The notes under the pieces: model-generated
Told to the model about the DNA's origin: nothing
Database searches by the model: none
The model's input: the letters and a program-made list of their open reading frames with translations, nothing else
Position numbers and translations under genes: made by a program
Shown here: one piece after another, positions 26,092 to 37,097 of the stretch
How positions within the stretch are numbered: position 1 is the stretch's first letter
How the letters are laid out: the number at the start of each line of letters is the position of its first letter
Source: Sulfurimonas sp.
GTDB taxonomy: Bacteria; Campylobacterota; Campylobacteria; Campylobacterales; Sulfurimonadaceae
Direction of reading: 5' to 3'
DNA: 64,000 nucleotides
NCBI GenBank assembly: GCA_013791885.1
Contig: VMSZ01000007.1
Span: 33,204 to 97,203, forward strand

Positions 26092-26535
26092 CTATCCTTT
26101 AATACGAGACAGTGCTTCAACAGTAGCACGTACAAGTGTGTTTGGATTGTTTGAACCGATTGATTTTGTAAGTATATCTTGTATACCTGCAAGCTCAAGA
26201 ACTGGACGAGCAGCTCCACCGGCGATAACCCCTGTACCCTCAGATGCTGGCTTTAATAAAATGCGGCTTGCATTATATTTATGCTCAATATCATGAGCTA
26301 TTGTAGAACCTTTAATTTTAACAGTTGTTAAATTTTTGAAAGCACTATCAACAGCTTTTTTAATTGCATCAGGAACCTCTTTTGCTTTACCAACGCCATA
26401 TCCAACAGTACCTTTTTTGTTTCCTACTACGATAAGAGCAGTAAAACGAAAACGACGTCCACCTTTAACAACTTTAGTAACACGACCAATATTAACTATT
26501 GATTCTTCAAATTCTTCTCTATTGATTTCCATCAT
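26092..26535 (-). CDS. rpsE: 30S ribosomal protein S5
   Basis: 147 residues with [41 protein letters not shown] and [17 protein letters not shown]. The start is one of two adjacent Met codons (26535 or 26532); either gives a valid protein. Confidence 0.97.
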   Translation of the reverse strand: MMEINREEFEESIVNIGRVTKVVKGGRRFRFTALIVVGNKKGTVGYGVGKAKEVPDAIKKAVDSAFKNLTTVKIKGSTIAHDIEHKYNASRILLKPASEGTGVIAGGAARPVLELAGIQDILTKSIGSNNPNTLVRATVEALSRIKG

Positions 26536-26540
26536 AACCC

Positions 26541-26897
26541 CTAGAACTTAATTTCGTTTGCACGAAGTGCGTCACCAAATGCAGCAATTACGCCGTGATA
26601 TTGGTAACCATTACGATCAAATACAATTTCAGAAATGTTAGCTTCTTTTAGTTTAGCAGCAAATGCCTCACCAAGTGCAGCTGCACCTTCTTTGTTTGAT
26701 TTATGACCAGTAGCCTTTGAGTGTAATGCTGCTACTGTAGTTGCAGTTGCATCATTAATAGCTTGTACACTTAAATAGCGATTTGAACGAAATACAGAAA
26801 CACGAGGAGCAGTTGCACATCCAGATATTTTTGCACGAATACGACGCTTACGTTTTAAACGATTCGCTACTTTGCTTTTTAATACTTTAGCATTCAT
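26541..26897 (-). CDS. rplR: 50S ribosomal protein L18
   Basis: 118-residue 5S-rRNA-binding protein with [37 protein letters not shown] and the C-terminal [20 protein letters not shown]. Between rplF and rpsE in the spc operon. Confidence 0.97.
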   Translation of the reverse strand: MNAKVLKSKVANRLKRKRRIRAKISGCATAPRVSVFRSNRYLSVQAINDATATTVAALHSKATGHKSNKEGAAALGEAFAAKLKEANISEIVFDRNGYQYHGVIAAFGDALRANEIKF

Positions 26898-26910
26898 CTA
26901 TCATCCTCCC

Positions 26911-27447
26911 TTATTTTTTAGAAGTTTTACCGGCTTTACGCACGATAACTTCTTCAATATATTTAACACCTTTACCTTTGTAAGGCTCTGGTGGACGGAA
27001 TGATCTAATTTCTGCAGCAGTTTGACCAATCGTTTGTTTGTCATGACCTGTTAAAGTGATAACATTCTTTTCAACCGCAGCTTCGATACCAGCTGGTAAT
27101 TCATAATTAATATCATGAGAGAAACCAAGTTGAAGTTTAAGAATTCTACCTTCAGCAGCAGCACGGTAACCAACACCATTAATCTCTAATTTTCTAGTAT
27201 AACCAGTTGTTAAACCAGTAACTATATTAGCAGATAAAGCACGGTAAGTTCCCCAGAAAGCTCTATGCTCACGAGAATCAGAAAGTGTACTGAAAGTTAA
27301 AACATTACCTTCAACACTAAAGCCTACATTGCCTTTAGTATCAAGATCAACACTATTTTTGCCTTTAGCAAAAGTTATAACATTACCATTTGTGCTTACA
27401 TTAACGTCCGCAGCAAATTCTACTGGATTTTTACCAATTCTTGACAT
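26911..27447 (-). CDS. rplF: 50S ribosomal protein L6
   Basis: 178 residues with the N-terminal MSRIGKNPVEFAADVNVSTNG and the C-terminal signature RPPEPYKGKGVKYIEEVIVRKAGKT. Follows rpsH after 9 bp. Confidence 0.97.
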   Translation of the reverse strand: MSRIGKNPVEFAADVNVSTNGNVITFAKGKNSVDLDTKGNVGFSVEGNVLTFSTLSDSREHRAFWGTYRALSANIVTGLTTGYTRKLEINGVGYRAAAEGRILKLQLGFSHDINYELPAGIEAAVEKNVITLTGHDKQTIGQTAAEIRSFRPPEPYKGKGVKYIEEVIVRKAGKTSKK

Positions 27448-27456
27448 GTTATCTCC

Positions 27457-27852
27457 CTACCAAACCGTACACATAACTTCGCCACCAATGCCAAGCTCGT
27501 AAGCTTTATCATTAGCAAGAACGCCATGTGATGTACTAACAATAATAGTACCGTAACCGTTTTTAAAACGCTTAATCTCTTCTTTACCTTTGTATACACG
27601 ACGACCCGGCTTAGAAATTCTCTTAAGTTCATTAATAACAGTTTTACCATTTTCATCATATTTAAGAGCTACTTTGATTGTTTTTTTAACGCCATCTTCG
27701 ATAACGTTACAACTTTCAATATAACCTTTGTCCACTAAGATATTTGCAACAGCTTCAACACTCTTAGAGTGTACCAAAGTTGTAACAGCTAATCTTCTCA
27801 TACCTGCATTACGAACACGCGTCAATGCATCTGATACTAAATCATTTATCAT
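27457..27852 (-). CDS. rpsH: 30S ribosomal protein S8
   Basis: 131 residues, [21 protein letters not shown] and the C-terminal [27 protein letters not shown]. In E. coli S8 represses the spc operon by binding the rplX-rplE mRNA region. The start (27850-27852) follows an unusual 70-bp gap after rpsN that holds two hairpins. Confidence 0.97.
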   Translation of the reverse strand: MINDLVSDALTRVRNAGMRRLAVTTLVHSKSVEAVANILVDKGYIESCNVIEDGVKKTIKVALKYDENGKTVINELKRISKPGRRVYKGKEEIKRFKNGYGTIIVSTSHGVLANDKAYELGIGGEVMCTVW

Positions 27853-27934
27853 TCATAAATTCCTTTTGTTGCTAATCTACAATTTTTGTAGACTGCTAAT
27901 TATTAGGAGTTTCTTCTTGGGCTTACCAAGAAGA
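27853..27934 (-). promoter_or_regulatory. Structured gap between rpsN and rpsH
   Basis: Most gaps in this operon are 0-13 bp; this one is 70 bp. A hairpin TCTTCTTGG (27912-27920) / CCAAGAAGA (27926-27934) includes the rpsN stop codon, and a second one TCTACAA (27876-27882) / TTGTAGA (27886-27892) lies before the rpsH ribosome-binding site. It could be an attenuator, an S8 binding site or an RNA-processing site. Inferred from position and structure only. Confidence 0.45.
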
Positions 27935-28108
27935 CTTTCTAACACCTGGGATTAATCCCTCGTTTGCCATTTTTCTAAAACATACACGGCAGATACCAAA
28001 GTCACGTAAAACAGAGTGTGGACGACCACAAATCTGGCAACGTGTGTACGCACGTACAGCAAACTTTGGAGTTCTTTTCGCTTTTGCAATCATTGACTTC
28101 TTAGCCAT
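27923..28108 (-). CDS. rpsN: 30S ribosomal protein S14, zinc-binding type
   Basis: 61 residues, the short C-plus form of S14. Zinc ligands are C24, C27, C40 and C43 ([20 protein letters not shown]). The N-terminus is [19 protein letters not shown]. Overlaps the rplE stop by one base. Confidence 0.97.
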   Translation of the reverse strand: MAKKSMIAKAKRTPKFAVRAYTRCQICGRPHSVLRDFGICRVCFRKMANEGLIPGVRKSSW

Positions 28109-28653
28109 TACTTGCTCCCTTTAGTAAAAGGCATACCCATTTTCTCTAAAAGAGCAAATGATGCCTTATCAGTTTGTGCAGTTGTAACCACTGTTATATT
28201 CATACCATGAATTTGCATAATAGAATCATAGTTAACTTCAGTAAAAATAAGTTGTTCTTGAAGACCGAAGTTATAGTTACCACGACCATCAAAACCATTT
28301 CTAGGAACGCCACGGAAGTCTTTTACACGTGGAAGTGCAATAGACACAAGACGGTCAAAGAAATCATACATTTTTTCACCACGAAGTGTAACACGGATAC
28401 CTACAGGCATACCTTCACGAACTTTAAAACCAGCAACTGATTTCTTAGCTATTACAGTACTTGCTTTTTGACCGGCGATAGCAGTAATAGTATCTTCAAT
28501 ATTTTGGATAAGTTTGTTGTCTTTCATAGCAAAACCAGCACCAACAGAGATAATAATCTTATCTAACTGTGGTGTTTGCATAGGGTTTTTGATACCTAAT
28601 TCAGCTTGTAATTCAGATTTTAAACCTAAATATTTTTCTTTTAAACGAGCCAT
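28108..28653 (-). CDS. rplE: 50S ribosomal protein L5
   Basis: 181 residues with [20 protein letters not shown] and the [25 protein letters not shown] segment ([18 protein letters not shown]); binds 5S rRNA. It precedes rpsN with a 1-bp overlap and follows rplX by 4 bp. Confidence 0.97.
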   Translation of the reverse strand: MARLKEKYLGLKSELQAELGIKNPMQTPQLDKIIISVGAGFAMKDNKLIQNIEDTITAIAGQKASTVIAKKSVAGFKVREGMPVGIRVTLRGEKMYDFFDRLVSIALPRVKDFRGVPRNGFDGRGNYNFGLQEQLIFTEVNYDSIMQIHGMNITVVTTAQTDKASFALLEKMGMPFTKGSK

Positions 28654-28657
28654 CTAA

Positions 28658-28888
28658 TTATGCCTCCACTTTACGTACATTTGAAGCATCTATAGGCATC
28701 TCTTTATTAACATGTCCGCCTTTAGTGTTCTCTTCAGTTGGCTTAACAGCTTTTTTAGCTATTTTACAACCCTCAACGATAACCTTGTTTTTCTTAGCTA
28801 ATACTGCCAAAACAGTAGCTCTAGTCCCACGATCGTCGCCAGCGATGATTTCTACTAAATCACCTTTTTTGAAATTAAACTTTGCCAT
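28658..28888 (-). CDS. rplX: 50S ribosomal protein L24
   Basis: A 76-residue KOW-domain protein (FKKGDLVEIIAGDDRGTRATVLAV) that starts 23S rRNA folding. Shorter than the E. coli form (about 104) but normal for the class. Overlaps rplN by one base. Confidence 0.97.
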   Translation of the reverse strand: MAKFNFKKGDLVEIIAGDDRGTRATVLAVLAKKNKVIVEGCKIAKKAVKPTEENTKGGHVNKEMPIDASNVRKVEA

Positions 28889-29256
28889 TAAACAACCTCC
28901 GGTGCAAGAGAAACGATTTTCATAAATCCTGCGTAACGAACTTCACGACCGATTGGCCCGAAGATACGAGTACCGATAGGCTCTCTCTTGTCATCTAAAA
29001 TAACAGCTGCATTGTCATCAAAACGAATAAGAGAACCGTTTTCACGTTGAATCTCTTTTTTTGTTCTAACGATAACAGCTTTTACAACTTTACCTTTTTT
29101 TACTTTTGCAGTTGGAATCGCTTTTTTTACAGAAGCAATAATAACATCGCCTACTGTAGCATAACGACGTTTTGAACCGCCAAGTACCTTAATACACATA
29201 ATCTCTTTTGCACCTGTATTATCAGCTACATTCAGACGAGAAAAACTTTGAATCAT
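28888..29256 (-). CDS. rplN: 50S ribosomal protein L14
   Basis: 122 residues, [20 protein letters not shown] and the [18 protein letters not shown] motif ([20 protein letters not shown]). Overlaps rpsQ and rplX each by one base. Confidence 0.97.
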   Translation of the reverse strand: MIQSFSRLNVADNTGAKEIMCIKVLGGSKRRYATVGDVIIASVKKAIPTAKVKKGKVVKAVIVRTKKEIQRENGSLIRFDDNAAVILDDKREPIGTRIFGPIGREVRYAGFMKIVSLAPEVV

Positions 29257-29504
29257 TATTCCGCTCCTGAAATTATGTTTTTAAGTCTAAAAGATTTAGT
29301 CTTAGAAAGTGGACGACATTCGATTGCAATAATCTCATCGCCTACTTTTACTTCATTACGCTCATCATGTACTAGGTACTTTTTGAAACGTTTTACAACT
29401 TTGTGGTAGCGAGGGTGCATTACACGACGCTCAACAACTATTGATACTGTTTTGTCACCTGCAATTTTTACTACGTTACCTTGAATTTCACGTTTATGTG
29501 TCAT
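29256..29504 (-). CDS. rpsQ: 30S ribosomal protein S17
   Basis: 82 residues, [20 protein letters not shown] with the conserved [19 protein letters not shown] segment. Between rpmC (10-bp gap) and rplN. Confidence 0.97.
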   Translation of the reverse strand: MTHKREIQGNVVKIAGDKTVSIVVERRVMHPRYHKVVKRFKKYLVHDERNEVKVGDEIIAIECRPLSKTKSFRLKNIISGAE

Positions 29505-29514
29505 TGCCGTGCTC

Positions 29515-29703
29515 CTAGTTTGCTACTGCAGTAAGTGCAGTATTGATTCTAGCAATATCTTTTTTAGTAGTTCTTAACTCACTACTATCTTGCAATTGCA
29601 TCATCTTTTGTTTAATTTTTAATGTAAAAAGTTCAGTTTTCTTCACTTTAAGCATTGCTTTTAGTTCAGCTGAATTTTTATCTGCTAAATCAGAATATTT
29701 CAT
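29515..29703 (-). CDS. rpmC: 50S ribosomal protein L29
   Basis: 62 residues, two long helices ([38 protein letters not shown]). Its start overlaps the rplP stop by 14 bp, suggesting translational coupling. Confidence 0.97.
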   Translation of the reverse strand: MKYSDLADKNSAELKAMLKVKKTELFTLKIKQKMMQLQDSSELRTTKKDIARINTALTAVAN

Positions 29704-30115
29704 TGTTCATCTCCGCAGTGATTATTTTAGTTTTGAATGGCAATTTGTGCATTGCAAGAGCTAAAGCTTCACGAGCAAGTTCTTCCGGTACACCGGCCAT
29801 TTCAAAAATTATACGACCTGGCTTAATATTCATAACCCAAGTATCAACTCCACCCTTACCTTTACCCATACGAGTTTCAAGAGGTTTTGCAGTTAATGGC
29901 TTAGCTGGGAATACACGAATCCAAATCTTACCATTTCTTTTAATGTGACGAGTTGCAGAAATACGAGCCGACTCTATTTGACGAGAGTTAATACGACCTG
30001 CTTCAACTGCTTTAAATCCAATGTCACCAAAAGATAGTGTGTAACCTGAGCGTGCATAGCCACGGTTACGGCCTTTCATTACTTTACGATATTTCGTTCT
30101 TTTTGGCATCAACAT
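29690..30115 (-). CDS. rplP: 50S ribosomal protein L16
   Basis: 141 residues, [19 protein letters not shown], and a C-terminal [23 protein letters not shown]. Contacts the A-site tRNA elbow region. Overlaps rpmC by 14 bp. Confidence 0.97.
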   Translation of the reverse strand: MLMPKRTKYRKVMKGRNRGYARSGYTLSFGDIGFKAVEAGRINSRQIESARISATRHIKRNGKIWIRVFPAKPLTAKPLETRMGKGKGGVDTWVMNIKPGRIIFEMAGVPEELAREALALAMHKLPFKTKIITAEMNNEIF

Positions 30116-30117
30116 AA

Positions 30118-30834
30118 TTATTCAGCCTTTTCGTTATTTTCACGTCTTGGAGCACGTTTACGTGGACGCTCAGTTTTTTCTTCTTTGGCTTCTGCAGGGA
30201 TTCCTTTAGTAAGTACTTCACCTTTGAATATCCAAACTTTTACACCGATACAACCGTATGTAGTGTGCGCTTCAGCAAAACCGTAATCGATTTTTGCACG
30301 AAGAGTATGTAAAGGAACACGTCCCTCAAGGTACCATTCAGTACGAGCCATTTCAGCTCCGCCTAAACGGCCAGATACAGAAACTTTAATTCCTTTTGCA
30401 CCTGAACGTTGTGCACCTTGCATAACTTTCTTCATAGCACGTCTAAACGCAACACGACGTTCTAATTGAGTAGCTACATTTTCAGCAACAAGTTGTGCTG
30501 AAGTTTGAGCTTTTTTCTCTTCTTTAATGTTTACAGAAACTTCTTTGCCTATTAAAGTCTGAATAGAAGTTTTAATTTTCTCTATATCAGCACCTTTTTT
30601 ACCAATAATGATACCAGGACGTGCAGCAACGATAGTTACACGAAGTCTCTTAACTGTTCTTTCTATAATGATGTTAGCAACACCAGCATAGTAAAGTTCT
30701 TTTTTCAAATATGTTCTTATCTTGTGATCTTCACCTAAAGACGCAGCTGCAGTCTTAAAATTAGGGAACCAACGGCTCTCCCAATTGCGGTTTATACCAA
30801 GACGTAAACCAATAGGATTAACTTTATGACCCAT
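30118..30834 (-). CDS. rpsC: 30S ribosomal protein S3
   Basis: 238 residues with an N-terminal KH domain ([16 protein letters not shown]) and the C-terminal [26 protein letters not shown]. The charged C-terminal tail ([16 protein letters not shown]) is typical. Confidence 0.97.
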   Translation of the reverse strand: MGHKVNPIGLRLGINRNWESRWFPNFKTAAASLGEDHKIRTYLKKELYYAGVANIIIERTVKRLRVTIVAARPGIIIGKKGADIEKIKTSIQTLIGKEVSVNIKEEKKAQTSAQLVAENVATQLERRVAFRRAMKKVMQGAQRSGAKGIKVSVSGRLGGAEMARTEWYLEGRVPLHTLRAKIDYGFAEAHTTYGCIGVKVWIFKGEVLTKGIPAEAKEEKTERPRKRAPRRENNEKAE

Positions 30835-30835
30835 A

Positions 30836-31153
30836 TTATTTACCCTCTACTTCTACTAAGATGTGTGCTGTCGGTTTTCTAATACCTGAAGCCATACCAC
30901 GAGCACGTGGACGGAAACGCTTCAATACTGGACCATTGTCAACACGACAAGATGTGATAATACAATCTTCAGCTTCACTGCCACTGTTAGCAACTGCAGA
31001 TGCAACTACTTTAGCAATGATTTTAGCAGCTTTGTTCGGAGTGAACTCTAGTGCTGCAAGTGCTAATTCTGCATTCATACCTTGAATCTCTCTAGCAATA
31101 AGACGAGATTTAATAGGTGAAACACGGATGAATTTTAATAATGCTCTAGCCAT
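30836..31153 (-). CDS. rplV: 50S ribosomal protein L22
   Basis: 105 residues with [22 protein letters not shown] and the exit-tunnel loop region [21 protein letters not shown]. Between rpsS and rpsC with 1-2 bp gaps. Confidence 0.97.
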   Translation of the reverse strand: MARALLKFIRVSPIKSRLIAREIQGMNAELALAALEFTPNKAAKIIAKVVASAVANSGSEAEDCIITSCRVDNGPVLKRFRPRARGMASGIRKPTAHILVEVEGK

Positions 31154-31155
31154 GA

Positions 31156-31434
31156 TTAACCTACCTTTTTCTGTACAGAACCTTTATGGCCCTTAAATGT
31201 ACGTGTCGGTGCGAATTCACCTAATTTATAACCAATATGATTCTCTGATACATGAACAGGAACAAATTGACGTCCGTTGTGAACATTTATAGTTAAACCA
31301 ACCATATCTGGGAAAATCACAGATCTTCTTGACCATGTTTTAATTGGTTTTTTATTGCCTTCAGCCTTAGCTGCTTCAATTTTCTTTAATAAATGAGCAT
31401 CAATGAATGGACCTTTTTTTACTGAACGAGCCAT
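31156..31434 (-). CDS. rpsS: 30S ribosomal protein S19
   Basis: 92 residues, [36 protein letters not shown], and [15 protein letters not shown] motif ([18 protein letters not shown]). Overlaps rplB by one base. Confidence 0.97.
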   Translation of the reverse strand: MARSVKKGPFIDAHLLKKIEAAKAEGNKKPIKTWSRRSVIFPDMVGLTINVHNGRQFVPVHVSENHIGYKLGEFAPTRTFKGHKGSVQKKVG

Positions 31435-32279
31435 TATCCTACCCTTTTCGCGTTTGGTTTACGGCGAGTAATAATAAGTTTATCACTAGCTTTATTACGA
31501 CGAGTTTTAGAACCCTTCGTTGGTTTACCCCATGGAGTAACTGGGTGACGTCCTGAATTCGTTTTACCTTCACCACCACCATGCGGGTGATCTATTGGGT
31601 TCATTGCAGAACCACGAGTTTGAGGACGGATACCCATGTGACGAGAACGGCCAGCTTTAGCGATTACTATATTGATGTACTCTTCATTTCCAACAGTACC
31701 GATAGTTGCTAAACACTCACCTAATACTAAACGCATCTCTGACGAAGGCATACGTAAAGATACATATTTACCGTCACGACCCATGATTTGAGCAGATGTT
31801 CCAGCAGCACGAACCATTTGTCCGCCTTTACCAGTTTTAAGCTCAATGTTGTGTACTGTTGTACCAACCGGGATATTTTTTAACTTCATAGCATTACCAG
31901 GTTTAACGTCTAAACCAGATTCAGCAGAAGCTATAACGTCACCTACATTCAAACCTTTTGGTTGAAGAATGTATCTTTTTTCACCATCAGCATAGTTTAC
32001 AAGTGCGATACGACAGTTACGGTACGGATCGTACTCGATAGCAGCTACTGTAGCAGGAATATCAAATTTGTTTCTTTTGAAGTCAACAATACGATATAAC
32101 TTTTTAGCACCAGCTTGTCTATGACGAGATGTAATACGACCATTATTATTACGACCAGCATGTGCAGGAAGTTTTACTAATAATGAACGAACACTAGCTT
32201 TTGCAGTGATGTCACTTGAATCAACATTCGTATAAAAACGACGTGATGGAGTTACAGGTTTATATGTTTTTATTGCCAT
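31434..32279 (-). CDS. rplB: 50S ribosomal protein L2
   Basis: 281 residues. The peptidyl-transferase-proximal segment is [21 protein letters not shown], with RGSAMNPVDHP-type conservation. N-terminus [20 protein letters not shown]. Between rplW and rpsS. Confidence 0.97.
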   Translation of the reverse strand: MAIKTYKPVTPSRRFYTNVDSSDITAKASVRSLLVKLPAHAGRNNNGRITSRHRQAGAKKLYRIVDFKRNKFDIPATVAAIEYDPYRNCRIALVNYADGEKRYILQPKGLNVGDVIASAESGLDVKPGNAMKLKNIPVGTTVHNIELKTGKGGQMVRAAGTSAQIMGRDGKYVSLRMPSSEMRLVLGECLATIGTVGNEEYINIVIAKAGRSRHMGIRPQTRGSAMNPIDHPHGGGEGKTNSGRHPVTPWGKPTKGSKTRRNKASDKLIITRRKPNAKRVG

Positions 32280-32280
32280 A

Positions 32281-32562
32281 TTACACCGCCAAACTTTCTA
32301 TTTGTGCACCCTCTGGTAAAGTAACATAGAACTTTTTGAAGTCGTTTTGTTTACCTTGTACACCACGGAATTTTTTCTTTTTTCCGTTTTGATTCAATGA
32401 GTTAATTTTGTTTGGAATAATTCCAAAGTACTCACGAAAAACCTCTTTAAGACCTGGTTTAGTCATACGTGTAGATGTTTGAACAACGATCACACCGTCT
32501 TCTTGCATACCAAGAGTCTTCTCTGTATATAATATAGATTTAATATCTGTAATATCTGCCAT
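32281..32562 (-). CDS. rplW: 50S ribosomal protein L23
   Basis: 93 residues, [20 protein letters not shown]; the tunnel-exit protein that docks SRP and trigger factor. Adjacent to rplD with a 1-bp overlap. Confidence 0.96.
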   Translation of the reverse strand: MADITDIKSILYTEKTLGMQEDGVIVVQTSTRMTKPGLKEVFREYFGIIPNKINSLNQNGKKKKFRGVQGKQNDFKKFYVTLPEGAQIESLAV

Positions 32563-33176
32563 TACTTAGCCTCACTTACAAGATTTTCCCAAACCGCTTT
32601 TTCGATCACGATTGAACGATAATTTGCAGCTAAGAAAGCATTTAACTCATTTGATTCAATTACATATGTAGGTGCAATGTTATTGAACGCTAAATAAGTA
32701 TTTTCATCTAAAATAGACTTTACAAGAAGTACATCTCTTTGATTTAAAGCTTTGAACATTGCGTTTGCATCTTTAGTTTTACCAGATGCTACTTCAATGC
32801 TGTCAACAATAAAAAGAGTACCGTTTTGTGCGTGCTCATTTAAAGCAAAGTTTAAAGCAAGTTTTTTCTGCTTTTTATTTACTTTTAAATCGTAATTACG
32901 GTTGTTGCTTGGACCAAATGCCTTACCACCACCTACGAATACAGGAGAACGACGAGAACCGGCACGAGCACGTCCGCCACCTTTTTGAGCCCATGGCTTT
33001 TTACCACCACCACGAACTTCTGCACGCGTTAAAGCAGATGCAGAGTTTGCACGTTGTGCAGCTTGCGCAGACTTAACATACAAGTATAAGTTGTGAGGAT
33101 TAATTCCAGAAAAACTCTCTGGTAATGCTAACTCAGAAGCTTTTTCCATTTTTTCATTTAAAACGATTGCATTCAT
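32562..33176 (-). CDS. rplD: 50S ribosomal protein L4
   Basis: 204 residues with the tunnel loop [20 protein letters not shown] and [16 protein letters not shown]. In E. coli L4 represses the S10 operon through its leader; the leader here has a hairpin at 34095-34112. Confidence 0.97.
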   Translation of the reverse strand: MNAIVLNEKMEKASELALPESFSGINPHNLYLYVKSAQAAQRANSASALTRAEVRGGGKKPWAQKGGGRARAGSRRSPVFVGGGKAFGPSNNRNYDLKVNKKQKKLALNFALNEHAQNGTLFIVDSIEVASGKTKDANAMFKALNQRDVLLVKSILDENTYLAFNNIAPTYVIESNELNAFLAANYRSIVIEKAVWENLVSEAK

Positions 33177-33751
33177 TACTTAGCTACCTTTACACGACCT
33201 AAAGTACCGTTTGCACCAGAAACTGAACCAATAACCGCAATGATTTTGTTTTCAGCATCGTAAGAAACGATCTCATTCTTTACACTATTTTGTGTGTTTC
33301 CGTATTGTCCAGGCATTTTCTTACCTTTCATTACACGACCTGGCCATTCAGCATTACCGATTGAACCTGTTCTACGACCAAATCTATGACCGTGAGCTGC
33401 AGGACCACCGCTAAAGTTCCAACGCTTCATAGCACCAGAGAAACCGCGACCTTTAGTAGTAAATGTAGATTTGATAACTTTAGCTTCTGCTAAAGGAGCG
33501 AAATCTATATCACCAGCTTCAGTGTTTGCTACTTCCATAGTAACAAAACGGTTATACTCAGATGAAAGGCTGTACTTTTTCTGTTGACCTTCAATTGACT
33601 TATTCATTTTTTTACCGCTGTTGTAAGCAACAATAGCAGTACCTTCTTTAACTTCACATACCTTAGCTTCCAAAACTCTTAAAAGAGTAACTGGTTTACT
33701 TGGTACTGTGATTGTACGGCTCATACCGATTTTTTCAACAATATATTCCAC
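33176..33751 (-). CDS. rplC: 50S ribosomal protein L3
   Basis: 191 residues, [20 protein letters not shown] and the conserved [29 protein letters not shown] near the middle. Follows rpsJ after 10 bp. Confidence 0.97.
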   Translation of the reverse strand: MEYIVEKIGMSRTITVPSKPVTLLRVLEAKVCEVKEGTAIVAYNSGKKMNKSIEGQQKKYSLSSEYNRFVTMEVANTEAGDIDFAPLAEAKVIKSTFTTKGRGFSGAMKRWNFSGGPAAHGHRFGRRTGSIGNAEWPGRVMKGKKMPGQYGNTQNSVKNEIVSYDAENKIIAVIGSVSGANGTLGRVKVAK

Positions 33752-33761
33752 GATGAGCTCC

Positions 33762-34073
33762 TTACTTATCCATAGAACGTACTTCTACGTCTACTTCCGG
33801 TGCAAGATCAAGTTTCATTAATGAATCTACAGTTTCTGGCGTTGCAGAAACGATATCTATCATTCTTGCGTGCATACGTATTTCAAATTGCTCACGAGCT
33901 TTTTTGTTAACGTGAACTGATTTTAAAACAGTATATTTACGAATCTTTGTTGGTAAAGGGATCGGTCCGCATATTACAGCACCAGTACGCTTTACAGCCT
34001 CAACGATTGACGCTACAGATCTATCTAATACACGATGATCGTAAGCTTTCAATTTTAAACGAATTTTTTCCAT
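33762..34073 (-). CDS. rpsJ: 30S ribosomal protein S10
   Basis: 103 residues, first gene of the S10 operon: [20 protein letters not shown] and [30 protein letters not shown] 50-base leader with a 6-bp hairpin and a good sigma-70 promoter precede it. Confidence 0.98.
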   Translation of the reverse strand: MEKIRLKLKAYDHRVLDRSVASIVEAVKRTGAVICGPIPLPTKIRKYTVLKSVHVNKKAREQFEIRMHARMIDIVSATPETVDSLMKLDLAPEVDVEVRSMDK

Positions 34074-34094
34074 GTTTTTCCTTCTAAAGAACTC

Positions 34095-34112
34095 GTTAGG
34101 TCCTATCCTAAC
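34095..34112 (-). promoter_or_regulatory. Leader hairpin of the S10 operon
   Basis: GTTAGG / CCTAAC, a 6-bp stem with a six-base loop, just upstream of rpsJ. In E. coli L4 acts through a larger S10 leader; whether this small stem plays the same role is unknown. Confidence 0.4.
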
Positions 34113-34128
34113 TATTTAAGGGAGTGGA

Positions 34129-34157
34129 ATTGTATCCAAACTGACTTTCATATTCAA
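34129..34157 (-). promoter_or_regulatory. S10 operon promoter
   Basis: On the - strand: -35 TTGAAT (34152-34157), a 17-bp spacer and -10 TACAAT (34129-34134) preceded by TGGA, close to an extended -10. Transcription would begin near 34122 and drive the 21-gene S10/spc block. This is the best -35/-10 pair found in the window. Confidence 0.75.
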
Positions 34158-34250
34158 GGTTTTAGGGGGTAAATTTTAAATATTTAGTAAATTTATTTCC
34201 TTTTAATAAGGAAATGATAAAATTTCAATTCATACTATTTAGGAATTTTA

Positions 34251-35315
34251 ATGGAAATATTACTCGAAGAGCTTTATAAAACAGATTTACAGGTAGATAA
34301 ATTTCATGACAGAAAGCTGTTTTTGGATGATGGGAGCTACCAAATCAACGGTATTACAAAAAGCGGAAAGAGCAGCATACTGAAAAATTATCTTCTCTCT
34401 TTGAAAAAAAGTTCCTACCTCTATTTAGACTGTTCTGACATACGAATAGACATTTCAGAGCTCAATGCCCATTTGGCAGGCTTTTGCAGTAAAAATAAAA
34501 TTGACGTTTTGGCTTTGGATAATTACTACCCTGACATTAATTTTGTAAATGTATCCCAACTGATAGTCACTTCGCAAATGCATTATGAAATTGATTTTTT
34601 AGAAACTCTCCAACTTTATCCACTAGATTATGAAGAGTTCTTGGCCTTTGAGTATAAGTACGATTCAAGCGCACTGAACCATTTTTTTCAACTCGGCGGT
34701 TTGCCTTCTATGCAAAAAGTAAACGCAGATGTGCGCAATATTTATATTCAAAAAATCTTAAAAGCTGCACTTGATGCTATGGAGTTCGATATTTTATGCA
34801 TTTGTGCAAAGATGATGGCACAAAAAGTTTCTGCCTACAATATATATGAAAGATTAAAAAACAGCAGAAAAGTATCTAAAGACAAACTCTATAAGCTTTT
34901 TGATACTCTTGTTACTAAAAATTATATTCACCAACTTCAAAAATTTAACCACCCAAACGCAACAAAAAAACTTTACCTCTGTGACATCTCTCTAAAAAGT
35001 GCTTTAACTATAGACAAGCACTTTGGAAGACTCTTTGAGAACATGGTTTACTTGGAACTTTTGAAGTCTTCAACAGAGTGCTACTATGAAGACGGGCTTG
35101 ATTTTTATCTGCCAACGAGTGAAGAAATTATATTGTGTATGCCATTCGCTGATGAGCGTTCTTTGTTTAAAAAGATTGAACAAATAGAAGCCTTTGTTTT
35201 TAGCTACCAGATAAAAAAGATTACTGCTGTGACCATGAACAGAGAAGGAAGAATTTCTCATCCTATTTCGCGAGTTGAAATGCTTCCATTTGATATTTGG
35301 GCTATTGGAGACTGA
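34251..35315 (+). CDS. P-loop ATPase divergent from the S10 operon
   Basis: 354 residues. The Walker A loop GITKSGKSS is at 34-42, and [12 protein letters not shown] near 56-67 and [10 protein letters not shown] near 85-94 look like the Walker B strand. The C-terminal half ([21 protein letters not shown]; [12 protein letters not shown]) resembles DUF4143-type ATPase proteins. The partner or substrate is unknown. Its ATG at 34251 follows TAGGAATTTTA. It points away from the ribosomal promoter. Confidence 0.6.
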   Translation: MEILLEELYKTDLQVDKFHDRKLFLDDGSYQINGITKSGKSSILKNYLLSLKKSSYLYLDCSDIRIDISELNAHLAGFCSKNKIDVLALDNYYPDINFVNVSQLIVTSQMHYEIDFLETLQLYPLDYEEFLAFEYKYDSSALNHFFQLGGLPSMQKVNADVRNIYIQKILKAALDAMEFDILCICAKMMAQKVSAYNIYERLKNSRKVSKDKLYKLFDTLVTKNYIHQLQKFNHPNATKKLYLCDISLKSALTIDKHFGRLFENMVYLELLKSSTECYYEDGLDFYLPTSEEIILCMPFADERSLFKKIEQIEAFVFSYQIKKITAVTMNREGRISHPISRVEMLPFDIWAIGD

Positions 35316-35389
35316 AAGAGTTATTTGTAATCAAAATGCTCACTCTCTATGATAAGATTCGCCATATAAAAGAAAAAAAGGAAACATAT

Positions 35390-36709
35390 ATGTTCTTTTC
35401 TAAGTCACGCAGTGCCTCTAACGACAAAATTCATGAACTTGAATCAAAAATTGCTCTCCTTGAAAAAGATTTAGCTTTCTATAAAGATATTGCAGCTTTT
35501 TCTCAGGAAGAGATGCTTGTCGTCTTAGATAGAAGCGGTAATATTCTTTTTCAAAATGATCTCGCAGCTGCCAATATAATATCACCTTCACTGCTCAGTC
35601 AAGAGCTCAGCAAAAATCTTGACAAAGTCACACTTAACAACTGCACAGGAAAAGTAAAACACAAGCCTTCAGGCAGTAATGATGCGACAATGTACCGAAT
35701 TATAAAAACAGATATGAGAGATACGAGAGACAGTAATATTCTCAGTCTGCATCAGGACGCCATCTCAAGCGCTTTAAATAACACCCAACAAACCTTTATG
35801 ACAATGCTCGATCAGCTCAAAACCATGAAAAATGAAGCTATTGCTATTGCTATTGAGTCAAAAGATGGACTTACTCTTATTAATGACTCTTCCAACGCCA
35901 TGGACCAGCTCTCTATTCATATGCAAAACAATATGCAGTCAATGAATTCACTCAACCTTCGAAGCAATGAAATCTCTGCAGTGGTTACTCTCATTCAAGA
36001 CATTGCGGACCAAACAAATCTGTTGGCCTTAAACGCAGCGATTGAAGCAGCAAGAGCGGGTGAACACGGTCGCGGCTTTGCCGTAGTAGCCGACGAAGTT
36101 CGTAAACTTGCTGAAAAAACGCAGATTGCGACAAAAAATATCTCGGTTGTTGTAAAAACTATGCAGCAGGAAACAAATGAGACACAATCGGCTACGGATG
36201 TTGTCAATTCAATTGTGATAGAAACAAAAATAAAAATTGATAATGTAAACCTCAAAATAAAATCTTTCGAAAAAAATGCTTCAAGAAGCCAATATGAAGT
36301 CGAACATCTCAGTGATAAAATTTTTGCATCTTTAGCAAAAATTGACCATGTTATTTATAAACATAATGTCTATGCTCTCATCTTTGGAGAAAAAAACAGC
36401 TTTAAATCTGTAGACCATACGCAATGTCGTTTAGGCCAATGGTATTCACAGGGAATCGGCAAAGAAAACTTTAGTGCAATGCCTTCGTATCCAAAACTCA
36501 ATCAACCGCACGCTATCGTTCATCAACAGGCAAACTTACTTGCAGAGGAGTGTTCACAAAACAAAGGTCTCTGTTCAAAAGAGATTATCCAAGAGCGCAT
36601 CATAAAAATTGAAAACGCAAGCAAGGAAGTCTTTCATCTTCTCGATGAACTCGTAGAGCAAAGAACCCACATAATTATGCATGATGCCGCAAAAGTATTA
36701 TTTAACTAA
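35390..36709 (+). CDS. Cytoplasmic chemoreceptor with CZB zinc domain
   Basis: A 439-residue methyl-accepting-type receptor without membrane segments. PAS-like or coiled-coil sensing region at about 1-110, a kinase-contact hairpin at about 205-250 ([31 protein letters not shown]), and a C-terminal CZB zinc-binding domain at about 320-430. CZB ligands include H in [13 protein letters not shown] in the same strand, and His in QPHAIVHQQ. Similar in architecture to TlpD of Helicobacter. ATG 35390 with AAAAAGGAAAC is preferred over the longer frame at 35297, which overlaps the ATPase gene. Confidence 0.85.
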   Translation: MFFSKSRSASNDKIHELESKIALLEKDLAFYKDIAAFSQEEMLVVLDRSGNILFQNDLAAANIISPSLLSQELSKNLDKVTLNNCTGKVKHKPSGSNDATMYRIIKTDMRDTRDSNILSLHQDAISSALNNTQQTFMTMLDQLKTMKNEAIAIAIESKDGLTLINDSSNAMDQLSIHMQNNMQSMNSLNLRSNEISAVVTLIQDIADQTNLLALNAAIEAARAGEHGRGFAVVADEVRKLAEKTQIATKNISVVVKTMQQETNETQSATDVVNSIVIETKIKIDNVNLKIKSFEKNASRSQYEVEHLSDKIFASLAKIDHVIYKHNVYALIFGEKNSFKSVDHTQCRLGQWYSQGIGKENFSAMPSYPKLNQPHAIVHQQANLLAEECSQNKGLCSKEIIQERIIKIENASKEVFHLLDELVEQRTHIIMHDAAKVLFN

Positions 36710-36718
36710 GGAAAAAAG

Positions 36719-37090
36719 ATGAGTCACACAACAAAAACAATTGTAATTATTGATGATGAGAATGAGATATTAACGATGCTGAGCAGATTTTTATCGCGCA
36801 ATGAAAACTATGCCGTAAAAACATTTAATAATCCGACAGTGGCAATCAACTCACTTCCAAAAGATACAGATTTAATTTTACTCGATATTATGATGCCTCA
36901 GATGAACGGTCTTGAAGCTCTTCCCATTCTCCTTGAGAAACAGCCGAAGGCAAAAGTGCTTATGATGACTGCTTACTCAACTCTTGACAAAGTTTTAAAC
37001 GCACACAGACATGGAGCGGACAATTACATTATGAAACCTTTCGCTTCTTTAGATATTCTTGGCAAAAAAATAGAAGAGATGTTAAAGTAA
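36719..37090 (+). CDS. CheY-like response regulator
   Basis: 123 residues consisting only of a receiver domain. IIDDEN at 10-15 carries the acidic pocket, the phosphorylation Asp is D56 in DLILLDIMMPQ, T83 in MMTAYS and K106 in NYIMKPF complete the active site. It lacks an output domain, so it likely acts as a phosphate relay or a motor-binding protein. Lies 9 bp after the chemoreceptor and 7 bp before the hybrid kinase. Confidence 0.9.
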   Translation: MSHTTKTIVIIDDENEILTMLSRFLSRNENYAVKTFNNPTVAINSLPKDTDLILLDIMMPQMNGLEALPILLEKQPKAKVLMMTAYSTLDKVLNAHRHGADNYIMKPFASLDILGKKIEEMLK

Positions 37091-37097
37091 ATAATTT

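Noticed and set aside
26088..26092. Missing rpmD (L30) as a novel gene loss
   Set aside because: Absence of L30 between rpsE and rplO is, from memory, usual in epsilonproteobacteria.
35297..35389. Longer N-terminus of the CZB chemoreceptor
   Set aside because: It overlaps the ATPase gene end and lacks a ribosome-binding site; ATG 35390 has a good one.
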